52,135 nt of DNA from Acinetobacter sp. UBA801 (GTDB lineage Bacteria; Pseudomonadota; Gammaproteobacteria; Pseudomonadales; Moraxellaceae). The stretch covers positions 1 to 52,135 of the forward strand of contig DBIN01000029.1 of assembly GCA_002296655.1 (NCBI GenBank), written 5' to 3'. Below, piece after piece: positions 1-9,218 of this stretch (position 1 is its first letter; the number at the start of each line of letters is the position of its first letter). A model generated the notes under the pieces. That model did not search any database. It worked only from the letters and a program-made list of their open reading frames with translations, and was not told the origin of the DNA. Position numbers and translations under genes: made by a program.

Positions 1-249
1 CCTATTTGCAATAATTGGGTCGAGAATCAGATGCGTCCCTGGGCGTTGGGGCGCAAGAACTGGCTGTTTGCAGGTTCGCTGCGCAGTGGTCAGCGAGCGG
101 CAAACATCATGACGTTAATCCAGTCAGCAAAGCTGAATGGGCTGGATCCGTATGCCTATTTAAGTGATGTGCTGAAAAGGTTACCGACACATAAAGTGAC
201 CCAGATTGAAGAGTTACTGCCACACTGCTGGAAACCTAAATTGAATTAA
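1..249 (+). mobile_element. IS66-family transposase (TnpC), C-terminal fragment
   Basis: The frame is open from the first base of the window and ends at a TAA at 247-249, so only the last ~82 codons are present and the rest lies to the left. The translation carries the hallmark end of IS66 DDE transposases: NNWVENQ followed by RPWALGRKNWLFAGS and a tail ending in a leucine/proline-rich LLPHCW segment. The Glu in VENQ is probably the third catalytic acid of the family. A terminal inverted repeat begins 10 bp after the stop. The residue before NNW is Cys where family members usually have Asp. Whether the element is intact cannot be decided here. Confidence 0.9.
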
Positions 250-259
250 AAATTGGTAT

Positions 260-279
260 GGGATTCAGCGGACGCTTAC
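260..279. repeat. IS66-type terminal inverted repeat (right end)
   Basis: Read on the minus strand, the 20 bases begin GTAAGCGTCC, the usual terminus of IS66-family elements. It lies just after the transposase stop, so the element most likely ends at 279. IS66 elements make 8-bp target duplications; the flanking octamer here is AACTCATC (280-287), but its partner is outside the window. Confidence 0.75.
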
Positions 280-404
280 AACTCATCTACAGGAAAGACC
301 TGCACAAAGGAGTGTATGTGCGGTGGTTTCAGAGTCAGCACTTCATCTAAACGTGCAAGTGGAATAACAATAACAGTGCGTTTAACAGCCCCATGCACAT
401 GAAA
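276..404 (-). pseudogene. Interrupted coding fragment cut by the IS66 end
   Basis: On the minus strand a frame stays open from 404 to a stop at 276-278, about 42 codons, with a protein-like composition (motifs such as KRTVIVIPLARLDEV and PPHIHSFVQVF). The stop codon is supplied by the first bases of the IS66 end (G-TAA-GCG), so the original gene probably continued to the left and was cut by the insertion. A TAA at 405-407 limits the frame upstream, so it may also be degenerate at that side. I do not recognise the family. Confidence 0.35.
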
Positions 405-743
405 TTACTTCATCGAAACATGGTCAGAGGGATCCATGCTAATCTTATTCGCAGATCAAACATTTTCTTCTTAACCCTACCATCTCTTTAAACGGCAAAT
501 TTCATATATCGCTGAATACTTAATTTATCATCACAGCTAAAACCATAGTCGAAGCATTTTTACACATATTTTCCTGTGCAAGTGATTTAGAATTTTGCTT
601 TATTTGTCGTTTCGCAACTTTCTAAATTAGCTTTCACTCTACTCCTCAATTTGACGTTTAGTGGCGTTTTCTAACAGAAAAAGTACATTCTGTACCCATT
701 CAGCGATAAAATTATCACGAAAAATACTGCAATTACAGATCAC
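405..743. other. AT-rich intergenic stretch
   Basis: I see no convincing gene, RNA or operator here. Short open frames lack family features and ribosome binding sites. Confidence 0.5.
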
Positions 744-764
744 AAAAAAGCCTCCGAAGAGGCT
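744..764 (-). terminator. Rho-independent terminator of glcB
   Basis: On the minus strand AGCCTC-TTCG-GAGGCT forms a 6-bp stem with a TTCG tetraloop followed by six T residues, 45 bp past the glcB stop. Confidence 0.9.
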
Positions 765-808
765 CATTTGTTTGTATTACATAATCAGTAAATCAAAATC
801 CTTGAGGA

Positions 809-2974
809 TTAGTCACCTGTGTAACCTTTTAATTTTAAACGTGCTGCGTGTAAAAGTGGCTCTGTATAACCAGAAGGTTGCTCGCCACCTTTGAAGATCA
901 AGTCAGATGCAGCTTGGAACGCAATGTTGTTAGCAAAGTCATTAGACATAGGCGTGTATAGTGGATCATCAGCATTTTGTTGATCTACAATTTTCGCCAT
1001 GCGCTGCATCACGTCTTCAACTTGTGCACGTGTTACGATACCGTGACGTAACCAGTTTGCAACGTGTTGTGAAGAAATACGTAAAGTTGCACGGTCTTCC
1101 ATCAAGCCTACATCATTGATGTCAGGAACTTTTGAACAACCCACACCAAGGTCAACCCAACGAACCACATAACCCAGAATACCCTGACAGTTATTTTCCA
1201 GTTCTTTCAGTTTCTCTTCTTCGGTCCAGTTGGTGTCTGTTGCCAATGGTGGAGTCAACAGGTCATCTAGAGGTAGCACTTCAGTTGCAAGTAATTCTTG
1301 CTGACGGTTTGCTACATTGATTTGATGGTAGTGAATCGCGTGAATCACTGCACCTGTTGGAGATGGTACCCATGCACAGCTTGCACCCGCTTCCGGATGC
1401 TCAGTCTTGGTTTTGTACATGTCTAACAGCATGTCTGGTTTTGGCCACATGCCTTTACCAATCTGTGCCTTACCACGCAGACCTGCTTGCAGACCGATCA
1501 TTACGTTACGGTTTTCGTAAGCTGGGAACCATTTTTGGCCTTTGATTTCACCCTTACGAACGAATGGACCTGCTTCCATTAAGGTATGGATTTCGTCACC
1601 AGTACGGTCCATGAAGCCTGTATTAATGAAGATGGTACGGTCTTTCGCCTGAGCAATACAGTTTTTCAGGTTAACCGAAGTACGACGCTCTTCATCCATG
1701 ATACCGATTTTCAGGGTTTTCGCAGGTAAGCCAAGCGCCTGTTCAGCACGCTCAAACAGCTCTACTGCAAATGCAACCTCTTCAGGACCATGCATTTTCG
1801 GCTTCACGATGTACATAGACCCTTTACGAGAGTTTTTGATCGTGTTTTCGCCACGGATATCAGCTACAGAAAGCAATGGAGTAACCAATGCATCCATGAT
1901 GCCTTCATAAATTTCTTCGCCATCCACCAGGATTGCCGGGTTTGTCATCAAGTGACCCACGTTACGAAGAAGCATCAATGAACGACCGTGAACTTTAGTT
2001 TCACCACCTTCCAGATTCTTGAAGGTACGGTCAGCATTCAGCTTACGAGTAATAGTCTTGCCATTTTTCTCGATAGACTCTTCAAGCGTACCGCGCATTA
2101 AGCCTAGCCAGTTACGGTAGCCTTCTACCTTCTCTTCGGCATCTACTGCTGCAACAGAGTCTTCCAAGTCTTGGATTGTTGTTACAGCGGCTTCAAGCAC
2201 CACATCTTTAACGCCAGCTGCATCAGTTTGACCAATCGGGCTATTTGCATCGATTTGGATCAGCGCATGCAAGCCATTATTTTTCAGTACGATTTCATTC
2301 GGTGCAGCAGCTTCGCCGTTATAGCCAACAAATTTAGATGCATCAGCCACAGTCGTAGTAGTGCCGTCCTTTAACGTTACAACCAGTACATTGCCTTCAA
2401 CTGCATATTGAGTGGCATCAGCATGTGAGCCTTGTGCCAGTGGAAAAGTTTCGTCCAAGAAGTTTTTCGCAAATGCGATAACTTTTTCACCACGTTTCGG
2501 ATTATAGCCTTTACCTTTTTCCGCGCCACCTTCTTCAGAAATGACATCGAAACCATAAAGTGCATCATACAATGAACCCCAACGTGCATTCGCTGCGTTC
2601 AGGCAGTAACGCGCATTACGTACAGGAACTACTAGCTGCGGGCCAGCAAGTAGTGCAATTTCTTCATCGACATTTTCAGTGGTAATTTGAAAATCTTCTA
2701 CTTCTGGTAGCAAGTAGCCAATTTCAGTCAAGAAAGCTTTGTAAGCTTCTAATTCAAATGTATTATTGCGGTGCCATTCATCAATTTTAGCCTGAAGCTC
2801 ATCACGCTTTGCGAGTAATGTTTTGTTCTTAGGGCTAAGATCGACAACGACTTGCTCAAAGTTTTTCCAGTATGTATCACTGTCTAAACCAGAACCTGGT
2901 AATGCTTCATTTTCGATGAAATCGTAAAGTTCTTTAGCAATCGCTAACTTGCCTTTTTGAATACGTGCAGTCAT
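809..2974 (-). CDS. glcB: Malate synthase G
   Basis: The enzyme condenses glyoxylate with acetyl-CoA to malate, the second step of the glyoxylate shunt, in the cytoplasm. At 721 residues it matches the large G isoform (E. coli GlcB is 723) rather than the ~530-residue A isoform. The middle holds the expected barrel segments ([57 protein letters not shown]), followed by the C-terminal plug with [15 protein letters not shown]. The ATG at 2974 precedes the conserved N-terminus. The gene stands alone, with a terminator downstream and a possible promoter upstream. No isocitrate lyase gene lies in the window. Growth on acetate or fatty acids is its likely role. Confidence 0.97.
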   Translation of the reverse strand: MTARIQKGKLAIAKELYDFIENEALPGSGLDSDTYWKNFEQVVVDLSPKNKTLLAKRDELQAKIDEWHRNNTFELEAYKAFLTEIGYLLPEVEDFQITTENVDEEIALLAGPQLVVPVRNARYCLNAANARWGSLYDALYGFDVISEEGGAEKGKGYNPKRGEKVIAFAKNFLDETFPLAQGSHADATQYAVEGNVLVVTLKDGTTTTVADASKFVGYNGEAAAPNEIVLKNNGLHALIQIDANSPIGQTDAAGVKDVVLEAAVTTIQDLEDSVAAVDAEEKVEGYRNWLGLMRGTLEESIEKNGKTITRKLNADRTFKNLEGGETKVHGRSLMLLRNVGHLMTNPAILVDGEEIYEGIMDALVTPLLSVADIRGENTIKNSRKGSMYIVKPKMHGPEEVAFAVELFERAEQALGLPAKTLKIGIMDEERRTSVNLKNCIAQAKDRTIFINTGFMDRTGDEIHTLMEAGPFVRKGEIKGQKWFPAYENRNVMIGLQAGLRGKAQIGKGMWPKPDMLLDMYKTKTEHPEAGASCAWVPSPTGAVIHAIHYHQINVANRQQELLATEVLPLDDLLTPPLATDTNWTEEEKLKELENNCQGILGYVVRWVDLGVGCSKVPDINDVGLMEDRATLRISSQHVANWLRHGIVTRAQVEDVMQRMAKIVDQQNADDPLYTPMSNDFANNIAFQAASDLIFKGGEQPSGYTEPLLHAARLKLKGYTGD

Positions 2975-3300
2975 TGTCTTTCCTGATATTGCTACTTTTT
3001 ATACAAGAGATTCTAGTATACTGATTTATATTTAGCTGAATAGTATTATCACATTTCAAAATAACGATCATTTATTACAAGATGAATGACAACAATCATC
3101 ATAAATGCTGATCAGAAACACGACACTATTGCTCATCTAAATATACTTTTACAGTGTATAAAGTTTTTTAAATGTCGAAATTAGACTTAAGTTCAGATTT
3201 TGTTGTAAAAATCGGCTTCAGTCTTATTTCAACCTTTCAAGATTAAGCCACGTTTATAACAAAATGTCGATAAAACCAGCAGTCACTGAATTTCTAACAT
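2975..3300. other. Intergenic region upstream of glcB
   Basis: AT-rich, 326 bp, between the glcB start and the zapE terminator. Besides the possible glcB -10 element I see no clear operator, RNA or gene. A 24-codon plus-strand frame at 3172-3246 has no recognisable features. Confidence 0.5.
3015..3020 (-). promoter_or_regulatory. Possible -10 element of glcB
   Basis: TATACT on the minus strand, about 40 bp upstream of the glcB ATG. No good -35 hexamer sits at 16-18 bp, so an activator may be needed or the call may be wrong. Confidence 0.4.
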
Positions 3301-3328
3301 AAAAAAGCGCCTAATTCTAGGCGCTTTA
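3301..3328 (-). terminator. Rho-independent terminator of zapE
   Basis: The stem AAAGCGCC/GGCGCTTT-type dyad around CTAATTCTAG ends 3 bp after the zapE stop, with an A-run on the plus strand (3301-3306) that gives a T-run on the minus strand. Confidence 0.85.
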
Positions 3329-3331
3329 AAA

Positions 3332-4492
3332 TCAACTAATTTGCTGTTCGGCTTCTGTTGCCTGTATTTGGCGGTGTTCTGCATTTAAATAGTCATCGGA
3401 TTGCATTTCCAATAAACGTGAACGCGTGCGTTCAATTTCAAATGCTAACTTTTCGCCCTGATAGATTTCAATAATCGAATCTTCAGAGGTCAATAATAAT
3501 TTAACACCACGATCATAAAATTCATCGACCAAATAAATAAAACGACGTGTACCTTCAGACAAGAAATCGGTTAAATGCGGTACATTGCTCACCAAAACAG
3601 TATTGTAGATATTTGCAATTTCAATAAAGTCTGCAGGACTACGCGGTTTAAAGCACAGTTCTGAAAATTCACACCACAACACATCTTCAGTATGCGCAAT
3701 TGTTTCGACAACACGTTGGTTGATGATAATTGGCTCAGAAGAATGATGTTGTGTATTGGTCAAAGCACTGAAACGCTGTGCCATCCAGTTTTGATTATCT
3801 TGCGTTAAGGGCGATTTAAATAATTGCGCCTGTTTCAAAACACGTAAGCGATAATCTACACCAGCATCGACATTTAGCACTTGGCAATGTTTTTTGACCA
3901 TTTCAATGGTTGGAATAAAACGATCTCGATGGATACCATTTTTATATAAACCGTCTGGCGCGATGTTAGAGGTTGCCACTAAGGTAATACCTCTATGGAA
4001 TAATTTTTGGAATAAGTCACTTAGAATCATCGCATCAGTCACGTTAGATACGAAAAATTCATCAAAACAAATCACCACTGCATCTTTATAAATTTGGTCT
4101 GCAACAGAATCGAGCGGATTACGCTGCCCCGAAAGTTTGTTCAGTTCACGATGAACATGCTGCATAAAGTGGTGAAAGTGCATACGTGTTTTACGTCTAA
4201 ATGGAATCGAGTCATAAAACTGATCCATAAGCCATGTTTTACCACGACCTACACCACCCCACATATAAACACCCTGTGGTGCTGTTTGGCGGCGGAAACG
4301 TCGGAACGCTTTTTTTGATGCTTTATAGCGTTGAATTAATTCCTGCCACACACGCTCAAGTTCGTGTACAGCCTGCGCCTGCGCATCATCTGGCATAAAT
4401 TGTCCAGAGGCTAACGCTTGTGCATAACGCTCAGCAGGCGATAATGGAGTAAAGGCTGTGGCTTGTGGCGAATTAAAATCAGACATATTCAT
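3332..4492 (-). CDS. zapE: Cell division protein ZapE (AFG1-like ATPase)
   Basis: ZapE is a cytoplasmic AAA-type ATPase that associates with the Z-ring in E. coli; the family also includes mitochondrial AFG1/LACE1. At 386 residues it fits the family. Visible are the Walker A motif GGVGRGKT (about residues 79-86), preceded by the typical GVYMWG, and the Walker B CFDEF (about 142-146), followed by a SNV-TDA segment and a sensor-like ATSNIAPDGLY. The C-terminal part ends in the usual LVDEFYDRGVKLL block. A second ATG two codons in (4486) is an equally possible start, since neither has a strong Shine-Dalgarno. It is apparently monocistronic, downstream of the AraC regulator by 83 bp on the same strand. 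Confidence 0.93.
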   Translation of the reverse strand: MNMSDFNSPQATAFTPLSPAERYAQALASGQFMPDDAQAQAVHELERVWQELIQRYKASKKAFRRFRRQTAPQGVYMWGGVGRGKTWLMDQFYDSIPFRRKTRMHFHHFMQHVHRELNKLSGQRNPLDSVADQIYKDAVVICFDEFFVSNVTDAMILSDLFQKLFHRGITLVATSNIAPDGLYKNGIHRDRFIPTIEMVKKHCQVLNVDAGVDYRLRVLKQAQLFKSPLTQDNQNWMAQRFSALTNTQHHSSEPIIINQRVVETIAHTEDVLWCEFSELCFKPRSPADFIEIANIYNTVLVSNVPHLTDFLSEGTRRFIYLVDEFYDRGVKLLLTSEDSIIEIYQGEKLAFEIERTRSRLLEMQSDDYLNAEHRQIQATEAEQQIS

Positions 4493-4575
4493 CAGTACTT
4501 ATTTTGACTTGTAGATTATAACGAAGATCGAATCGGGAGATATAGCACTTTGGCATAGTTTGCAAATTACTTAGG

Positions 4576-5583
4576 CTACTTCGTATATTGGCGTGGACTT
4601 TGTCCAAACCACCGCTTAAAGGCATGATTAAATGCTGCGGGTTCTGAATAACCAAGTAACTCTGCAATCATTTCAATTGAATATTCCTGATATTCAATTA
4701 ATCGTAATGCTTTATCTTTGATGAGATCTTCACGAATTTGTTTATAACTGGTGTTAAGTTGTTGCAGTTGATGGCGCAAAGTCCGTTCAGGAATTTGCAA
4801 AGCATGTGCTGTTTCTGCCATGCTCGGCATACTACCCTGTTGTAATTCCAAATAATCTTTTACGCGCTGTACCACCGAAGGCGCATCATCTTCAAGTTTA
4901 AGTCGCTCTAACTCAATTACACACTTGACTTCGTAACTACCAAAAGTGACCGAATCGGCAGATGGAATACGTGCAGTGAGGACTGAATCATCAAACCAAA
5001 ATGCTGCTTGTGATTGATTAAAAACAATATCTTGACCGTAATAATCATAAAAAGTTTGTAAAACTTCACTTTGCTGCGGCTGTGTAAATGGCAATTCTAT
5101 GCGAATACGTGGCGCACTCATCCCCATCATTTTATATAGGTCTTGAATAAATTTAAATGTGCCTGAAATTTCACACTGCGCACGCAATACACCTAAATTA
5201 CTATGCAAATCATTGGGTTGATAACACAAAGCAATATGTCGCGTGCTATGCTGTAAACTCAGTTTCCCGCTTAAATGCGTCAATCCTTGATATTGAATCC
5301 CTTTTTCTAGTGCAGTTGCAATATCTGGACTGGTTACCAATAACATCAATAATGGACCATAACCTGCCAAAGCATAATGCTGTCCAATAAACAACCCCGT
5401 TTCAGGTTCAACATCTGCGCCTATAACGTTTAAAATATCCCATTCCAGACTGGGATGAATCACAGAACTGGTGTCCAATGCATCTGCACACAAGCCGATA
5501 CTTTGCAATTTTGCATCGACATCAACGCCTGCTTTACGCATGCCTTGTATTAAATACATCAAGCCGAGTATGGATCTTTTCAT
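4576..5583 (-). CDS. AraC-family transcriptional regulator
   Basis: 335 residues with the layout of the OruR/ArgR-like AraC subgroup: an N-terminal ligand-sensing domain of the arabinose-binding type (about 1-220, with the GLFIGQHYALAGYGPLLML segment) and a C-terminal double helix-turn-helix (about 240-335). The first helix-turn-helix covers MAETAHALQIPERTLRHQL and the second covers IEMIAELLGYSEPAAFNHAFKRW, ending in GQSPRQY. It is transcribed divergently from the flavin monooxygenase at 5768, and a long inverted repeat lies in the shared 184-bp gap, so it probably controls that gene. The inducer is unknown. Confidence 0.92.
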   Translation of the reverse strand: MKRSILGLMYLIQGMRKAGVDVDAKLQSIGLCADALDTSSVIHPSLEWDILNVIGADVEPETGLFIGQHYALAGYGPLLMLLVTSPDIATALEKGIQYQGLTHLSGKLSLQHSTRHIALCYQPNDLHSNLGVLRAQCEISGTFKFIQDLYKMMGMSAPRIRIELPFTQPQQSEVLQTFYDYYGQDIVFNQSQAAFWFDDSVLTARIPSADSVTFGSYEVKCVIELERLKLEDDAPSVVQRVKDYLELQQGSMPSMAETAHALQIPERTLRHQLQQLNTSYKQIREDLIKDKALRLIEYQEYSIEMIAELLGYSEPAAFNHAFKRWFGQSPRQYTK

Positions 5584-5658
5584 AAATTGAACAATGTGAA
5601 ATGGAATATCTTTTTTACCCGATTCGTCCCCAGATAGAAATTGCCGAAAATATCAATT

Positions 5659-5713
5659 TTTATGTCAGCACGATCATGTTAGCGCATGCTGGCTTATTCT
5701 ATCCTGACATAAA
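5659..5713. promoter_or_regulatory. Inverted repeat, candidate operator of the AraC regulator
   Basis: A perfect 10-bp inverted repeat, TTTATGTCAG (5659-5668) and CTGACATAAA (5704-5713), with a 35-bp spacer, lies in the middle of the divergent gap. Inside it a partial direct repeat, ATGTCAGCA (5662-5670) and ATGTTAGCG (5676-5684), fits tandem half-sites for an AraC protein. This role is inferred from position. Confidence 0.5.
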
Positions 5714-5767
5714 CAAACACAAGTTAAACAGACCTAAGTCAAACAAAATAAATATAAGGATACCTTC

Positions 5768-7246
5768 ATGCAGGCTGCAGCAGCGCATTATCAAGTCGCA
5801 ATTATTGGTGCAGGCTTTGGTGGATTAGCCATGGCGATTCGTTTGCTGCAGCGCAATATTCATAACTTTTTGATTTTAGAAAAGTCTAATGAAGTGGGTG
5901 GTACTTGGCGTGAAAATCAATACCCTGGCGCAGCTTGTGATGTACAGTCGCATCTATATTCATTGTCCTTTGCACCCAAAACTGACTGGTCAAAACGTTA
6001 TGCCGATGCGCCAGAAATTTTTCAGTATATTCAAGATGTGGTGCAACAGTTTAATCTGCGTGAATATTGCCAATTTAACAGCGAAGTGGTGCATACGGAA
6101 TACCATGAAAAAGAATGTCTGTGGCACGTTACATTAAAAGATGGCAGACAAATGAGTTGTCAATATTTAATCTTTGCTTCTGGTCCACTACATGTGCCGC
6201 AAATCCCTCACATTAAAGGGATTGAAAAGTTTCAGGGCAAGGTTTTTCACTCCTCACAATGGGATCATCAATACGACTTAAATGGTAAAGTTGTGGCATC
6301 TATTGGTACTGGCGGCAGCGCAATTCAATACATTCCTGAAATTGCACCCCAAGTCAAACAAATATATGTGATGCAACGTACGGCTGCATGGGTCATTCCA
6401 CGAGATGAACGCAAATATCTGAATGTAGAGAAAAAACTATTTAAACAAGCAGACTGGTTTAGAAAATTACATCGTGCGCGTTTGTATTGGTCAAATGAGT
6501 CACGCGCGATTCCAATCATGCAACCTAGTGTGATGAAATATACCCAAAAACTGGCAGAAGCGTTTATTCGTTTTCAGGTGAAAGATAAAGAACTCGCCAA
6601 GAAACTAACTCCTGATTTCGTCATGGGTTGTAAGCGTATTTTGATTTCCAACAAATATTTTCCAACCTTTAACCGTAAAAACGTTGAACTGGTTACAGAT
6701 GCTATTCAGGAAATTACTGCAAATGGCATCATCACCAAAGATGGTAAAGAACGTCAGATTGACTGCCTGATTTATGGTACAGGTTTTATTACCGATCCAC
6801 GTATCTACTTAAAGCATTTTGATTGTGTCGGTCGTAATGGCATTGAGCTGAAACAGGCATGGAAAGATGGCGCTGAGAGTTATTATGGCATTAGCCACAA
6901 AGGTTTTCCAAACTTGTTTCAGTTGCTTGGGCCAAATACAGTTTTGGCGCACAACTCAGTTATTTTTATGATCGAAGCGCAAGTCGATTATATTCTGCAA
7001 ATGATGGATTTGGTAACACAATCACAGAGCAATGCAATTGTAGTGAAAGATCAAGTACAAGATCAATTTAACCACGATGTGCAAGATATGCTGAATAACA
7101 CAGTTTGGCAATCAGGCTGTGTAAGTTGGTATCAACAAGATGGTGGAAAAAACTTTGCTCTTTGGCCAACCTATACTTGGAAATATTGGCTAAAAACCAA
7201 GTCGCTACATCCTAGTGATTTCAGATTAATCAGCAAAGTGGCATAA
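5768..7246 (+). CDS. Flavin-binding (Baeyer-Villiger-type) monooxygenase
   Basis: A class B flavoprotein monooxygenase of 492 residues. It has an N-terminal FAD-binding Rossmann motif GAGFGG (about 14-19), the GGTWREN-YPG block, the Baeyer-Villiger fingerprint FxGxxxHxxxWD (residues 155-166), and a second NADPH-binding dinucleotide motif GTGGSA (180-185). These enzymes insert oxygen next to a ketone or oxidise similar substrates using NADPH and O2; the substrate here cannot be told. It does not resemble the N-terminus I expect for the alkane oxygenase AlmA. The ATG follows an AAGGA Shine-Dalgarno (near 5756). It is divergent from an AraC regulator and followed after 67 bp by lysO on the same strand. 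Confidence 0.9.
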   Translation: MQAAAAHYQVAIIGAGFGGLAMAIRLLQRNIHNFLILEKSNEVGGTWRENQYPGAACDVQSHLYSLSFAPKTDWSKRYADAPEIFQYIQDVVQQFNLREYCQFNSEVVHTEYHEKECLWHVTLKDGRQMSCQYLIFASGPLHVPQIPHIKGIEKFQGKVFHSSQWDHQYDLNGKVVASIGTGGSAIQYIPEIAPQVKQIYVMQRTAAWVIPRDERKYLNVEKKLFKQADWFRKLHRARLYWSNESRAIPIMQPSVMKYTQKLAEAFIRFQVKDKELAKKLTPDFVMGCKRILISNKYFPTFNRKNVELVTDAIQEITANGIITKDGKERQIDCLIYGTGFITDPRIYLKHFDCVGRNGIELKQAWKDGAESYYGISHKGFPNLFQLLGPNTVLAHNSVIFMIEAQVDYILQMMDLVTQSQSNAIVVKDQVQDQFNHDVQDMLNNTVWQSGCVSWYQQDGGKNFALWPTYTWKYWLKTKSLHPSDFRLISKVA

Positions 7247-7313
7247 ATTTCTGCTTTTAAAAGTAAACTGGCATAATCAAGAGGTTTTTATCTATCTCCT
7301 ACCTGTTGATCTC

Positions 7314-8219
7314 ATGCAATCTCTTTGGCTGATTTTCGAATTACTCTGCTGTTTAGGCTTAGGCTTTGTACTGGCAAAACGCCTTCCTCCTATAATCGAA
7401 AAAATTGCGTTTCAACTGCTTCCGTATTTTAGCTATATCTTACTCATTGCAATTGCGATGGAATTTTCACAAACGCTCGGTTCACTACAGCAGCCATCGC
7501 ATCTTCTCTCTACAGCTTTACAAATTGCGCTTGCCACCTCAATTGGTGCATTTCTATGTTGCTATTTACTTTACAAAAGTTTGGGGCTTCAAGCATCACA
7601 AGGTAAAGTTTCACTACAGTTATTGATTCAATCTTGCATTAATATCAGCTATGCCTTTTTTGCACTATTGGTAGGCTACCTACTGCATCTCGTTTTCAGT
7701 GTTATGGAGTTGAAAGTTCAGATCAACACTTGGTATTTACTGTTGCTGTTTATGTGGATGATTGGACTCGATCTTGCTTATTCGCCTTTAGATCGTTCTT
7801 GGCTGAATTGGAAAATTTTGATGGTGCCCGTAGGCTGCATATTAGGTTCGATTGCAGGTGTACTACTTTGCTCATTTTGGCTCCCCATCACTCTACAAGA
7901 CTTGCTCATGCTCTCACAAGGCTATGGGTTTTATTCCATGAGCGGAATAGTCGTATCTGAGCTTCGCAATGCCGAATTAGGTAGCATTGCGTTAATGAAT
8001 GATTTATTTAGAGAAATTTTTGCAATATTGTTAATGTATATTTTGGGATGGCGTTATCCCCGCGCTGCGATTTCTGCCGCAGGCGCAACTGCCATGGATG
8101 TCACTTTGCCCATGGTCAAACAAGCCTGTGGCAATGATTTTATTCCACATGCCATGGTCAGTGGATTTGTACTGTCAATTCTCGCACCCATTGCTGTAAG
8201 TGTGTTGGCAGCGATTTAA
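7314..8219 (+). CDS. lysO: LysO-family lysine exporter
   Basis: A 301-residue polytopic inner-membrane protein with about eight hydrophobic segments, matching the LysO (YbjE, DUF340) family that exports L-lysine and toxic analogues. The C-terminal half has the family pattern: a GYGFYSMSGIVVSEL segment, an acidic NDLFRE segment, GATAMDVTLPMVKQACG, and a final HAMVSGFVLSILAPI helix. Its length equals the E. coli protein (299). It lies 67 bp after the monooxygenase, so co-transcription is possible, but no functional link is obvious. No lysine riboswitch is visible in the short leader. Confidence 0.85.
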   Translation: MQSLWLIFELLCCLGLGFVLAKRLPPIIEKIAFQLLPYFSYILLIAIAMEFSQTLGSLQQPSHLLSTALQIALATSIGAFLCCYLLYKSLGLQASQGKVSLQLLIQSCINISYAFFALLVGYLLHLVFSVMELKVQINTWYLLLLFMWMIGLDLAYSPLDRSWLNWKILMVPVGCILGSIAGVLLCSFWLPITLQDLLMLSQGYGFYSMSGIVVSELRNAELGSIALMNDLFREIFAILLMYILGWRYPRAAISAAGATAMDVTLPMVKQACGNDFIPHAMVSGFVLSILAPIAVSVLAAI

Positions 8220-8235
8220 CAAGAATCAACAATTG

Positions 8236-8319
8236 TTCTCTTTCTCTCTGAGAGAAAGTTAGAGAGGATTTGCGCTAATTGTGCTCTCTCCCTCTTGGAG
8301 AGAGTTAGAGAGAGGGCTT
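8236..8319. repeat. Two tandem REP-like hairpins (CTCTC/GAGAG)
   Basis: Two diverged copies (about 8237-8272 and 8283-8319) of a purine/pyrimidine-rich hairpin of the form CTCTCTC-loop-GAGAGAGTTAGAGAG. They resemble the common intergenic CCCTCTCC...TTAGAGAGAGGG repeats of many gammaproteobacteria. They separate convergent lysO and pyrF and may act as a transcription end for either. Confidence 0.7.
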
Positions 8320-8354
8320 ATCTTGCTTAAAAAAAAGAGTTACATAGGTTAAGA

Positions 8355-9035
8355 TTAAAGCGTCGCTAAAATATCTTTCAAAGTCTGACGCGGGTTATCA
8401 GATTTTGTAATTGGACGACCAATGACCATATGCGTAGAACCATCAAGCATGGCTTGTTTTGGGGTCACAATACGTTTTTGATCATCAGCATTTGAACCGT
8501 CAGGACGAATCCCTGGAGTTACTAAGGCAAAATCTTGTCCTAAAGTTTCGCGTAGCATTTTGGCTTCTTGTGCAGAACACACCACACCATCTAAACCACT
8601 TTCTTGAGTGAGTTTAGCTAAACGCTGAACTTGTTGAAAAGGCTCAATATCTAAACCTATATCTTTTAAATCTTCACGCCCCATAGAAGTTAGAACAGTC
8701 ACTGCAATCAATTGGGTTTGATAATTTCCTGCTTTTAAACGCTCCACACAGGTTTCCATCATTTTACGACCACCTGCAGCATGCACGTTGACCATCCACA
8801 CGCCTAAATCTGCTGCAGCACATACTGCCTGAGCTGTTGTGTTTGGAATATCGTGAAATTTCAAATCCAGAAAGACTTCAAAACCTTTGTCGTGTAGGGC
8901 TTTCACGACGGTTGGACCTTCATGGGTAAATAACTCTTTACCTACTTTTACTCTACACAATGCAGGGTCTAATTGTTCTGCAATGGTTAAGGCGTCACAT
9001 TGGCTTTTAGCATCGAGGGCAACAATGATACTCAA
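8355..9035 (-). CDS. pyrF: Orotidine 5'-phosphate decarboxylase
   Basis: Last step of de novo UMP synthesis, decarboxylating OMP in the cytoplasm. 226 residues, the usual length. The catalytic Asp-Lys-x-x-Asp cluster is visible as DLKFHD (D57, K59, D62), and the phosphate-binding end has VTPGIRPDG and MVIGRPIT. The start is an apparent TTG: the conserved N-terminus SIIVALDAK begins right after it, and the frame is closed by TAG a few codons upstream with no ATG. A TATAAT box 34 bp upstream fits a short leader. lapB, which lies between lapA and pyrF in E. coli, is absent here. Confidence 0.96.
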   Translation of the reverse strand: MSIIVALDAKSQCDALTIAEQLDPALCRVKVGKELFTHEGPTVVKALHDKGFEVFLDLKFHDIPNTTAQAVCAAADLGVWMVNVHAAGGRKMMETCVERLKAGNYQTQLIAVTVLTSMGREDLKDIGLDIEPFQQVQRLAKLTQESGLDGVVCSAQEAKMLRETLGQDFALVTPGIRPDGSNADDQKRIVTPKQAMLDGSTHMVIGRPITKSDNPRQTLKDILATL

Positions 9036-9068
9036 GAGAATTACCTATGGATTTGACAAAGAGCCGCT

Positions 9069-9074
9069 ATTATA
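9069..9074 (-). promoter_or_regulatory. -10 element of pyrF
   Basis: Perfect TATAAT on the minus strand; transcription would begin near 9062, giving a leader of about 27 bases to the TTG start. No strong -35 is seen at standard spacing. Confidence 0.5.
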
Positions 9075-9157
9075 AAGTGATTCGTGCCAAGCAGATAGTC
9101 AAAAAGACAGCTTATCCCCCATCGCAACAATAATCAGCCGTTCCTGAAAGACACAAA

Positions 9158-9191
9158 TAAAAAAACACCCCAAAGAAAACCTTGAGGTGTT
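9158..9191 (-). terminator. Rho-independent terminator of lapA
   Basis: On the minus strand AACACCTCAAG pairs with CTTTGGGGTGTT (10-11 bp with one G-U), followed by seven T residues; it lies 28 bp past the lapA stop. Confidence 0.85.
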
Positions 9192-9218
9192 GATGATAAA
9201 TTCGCTCAACAGAATAGT

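Noticed and set aside
661..894. 77-codon plus-strand frame from a GTG near the glcB terminator
   Set aside because: It overlaps the glcB terminator and glcB itself and has a composition of random AT-rich DNA.
3172..3246. 24-codon plus-strand frame upstream of glcB
   Set aside because: Very short, AT-rich, no Shine-Dalgarno, no similarity to known small proteins.
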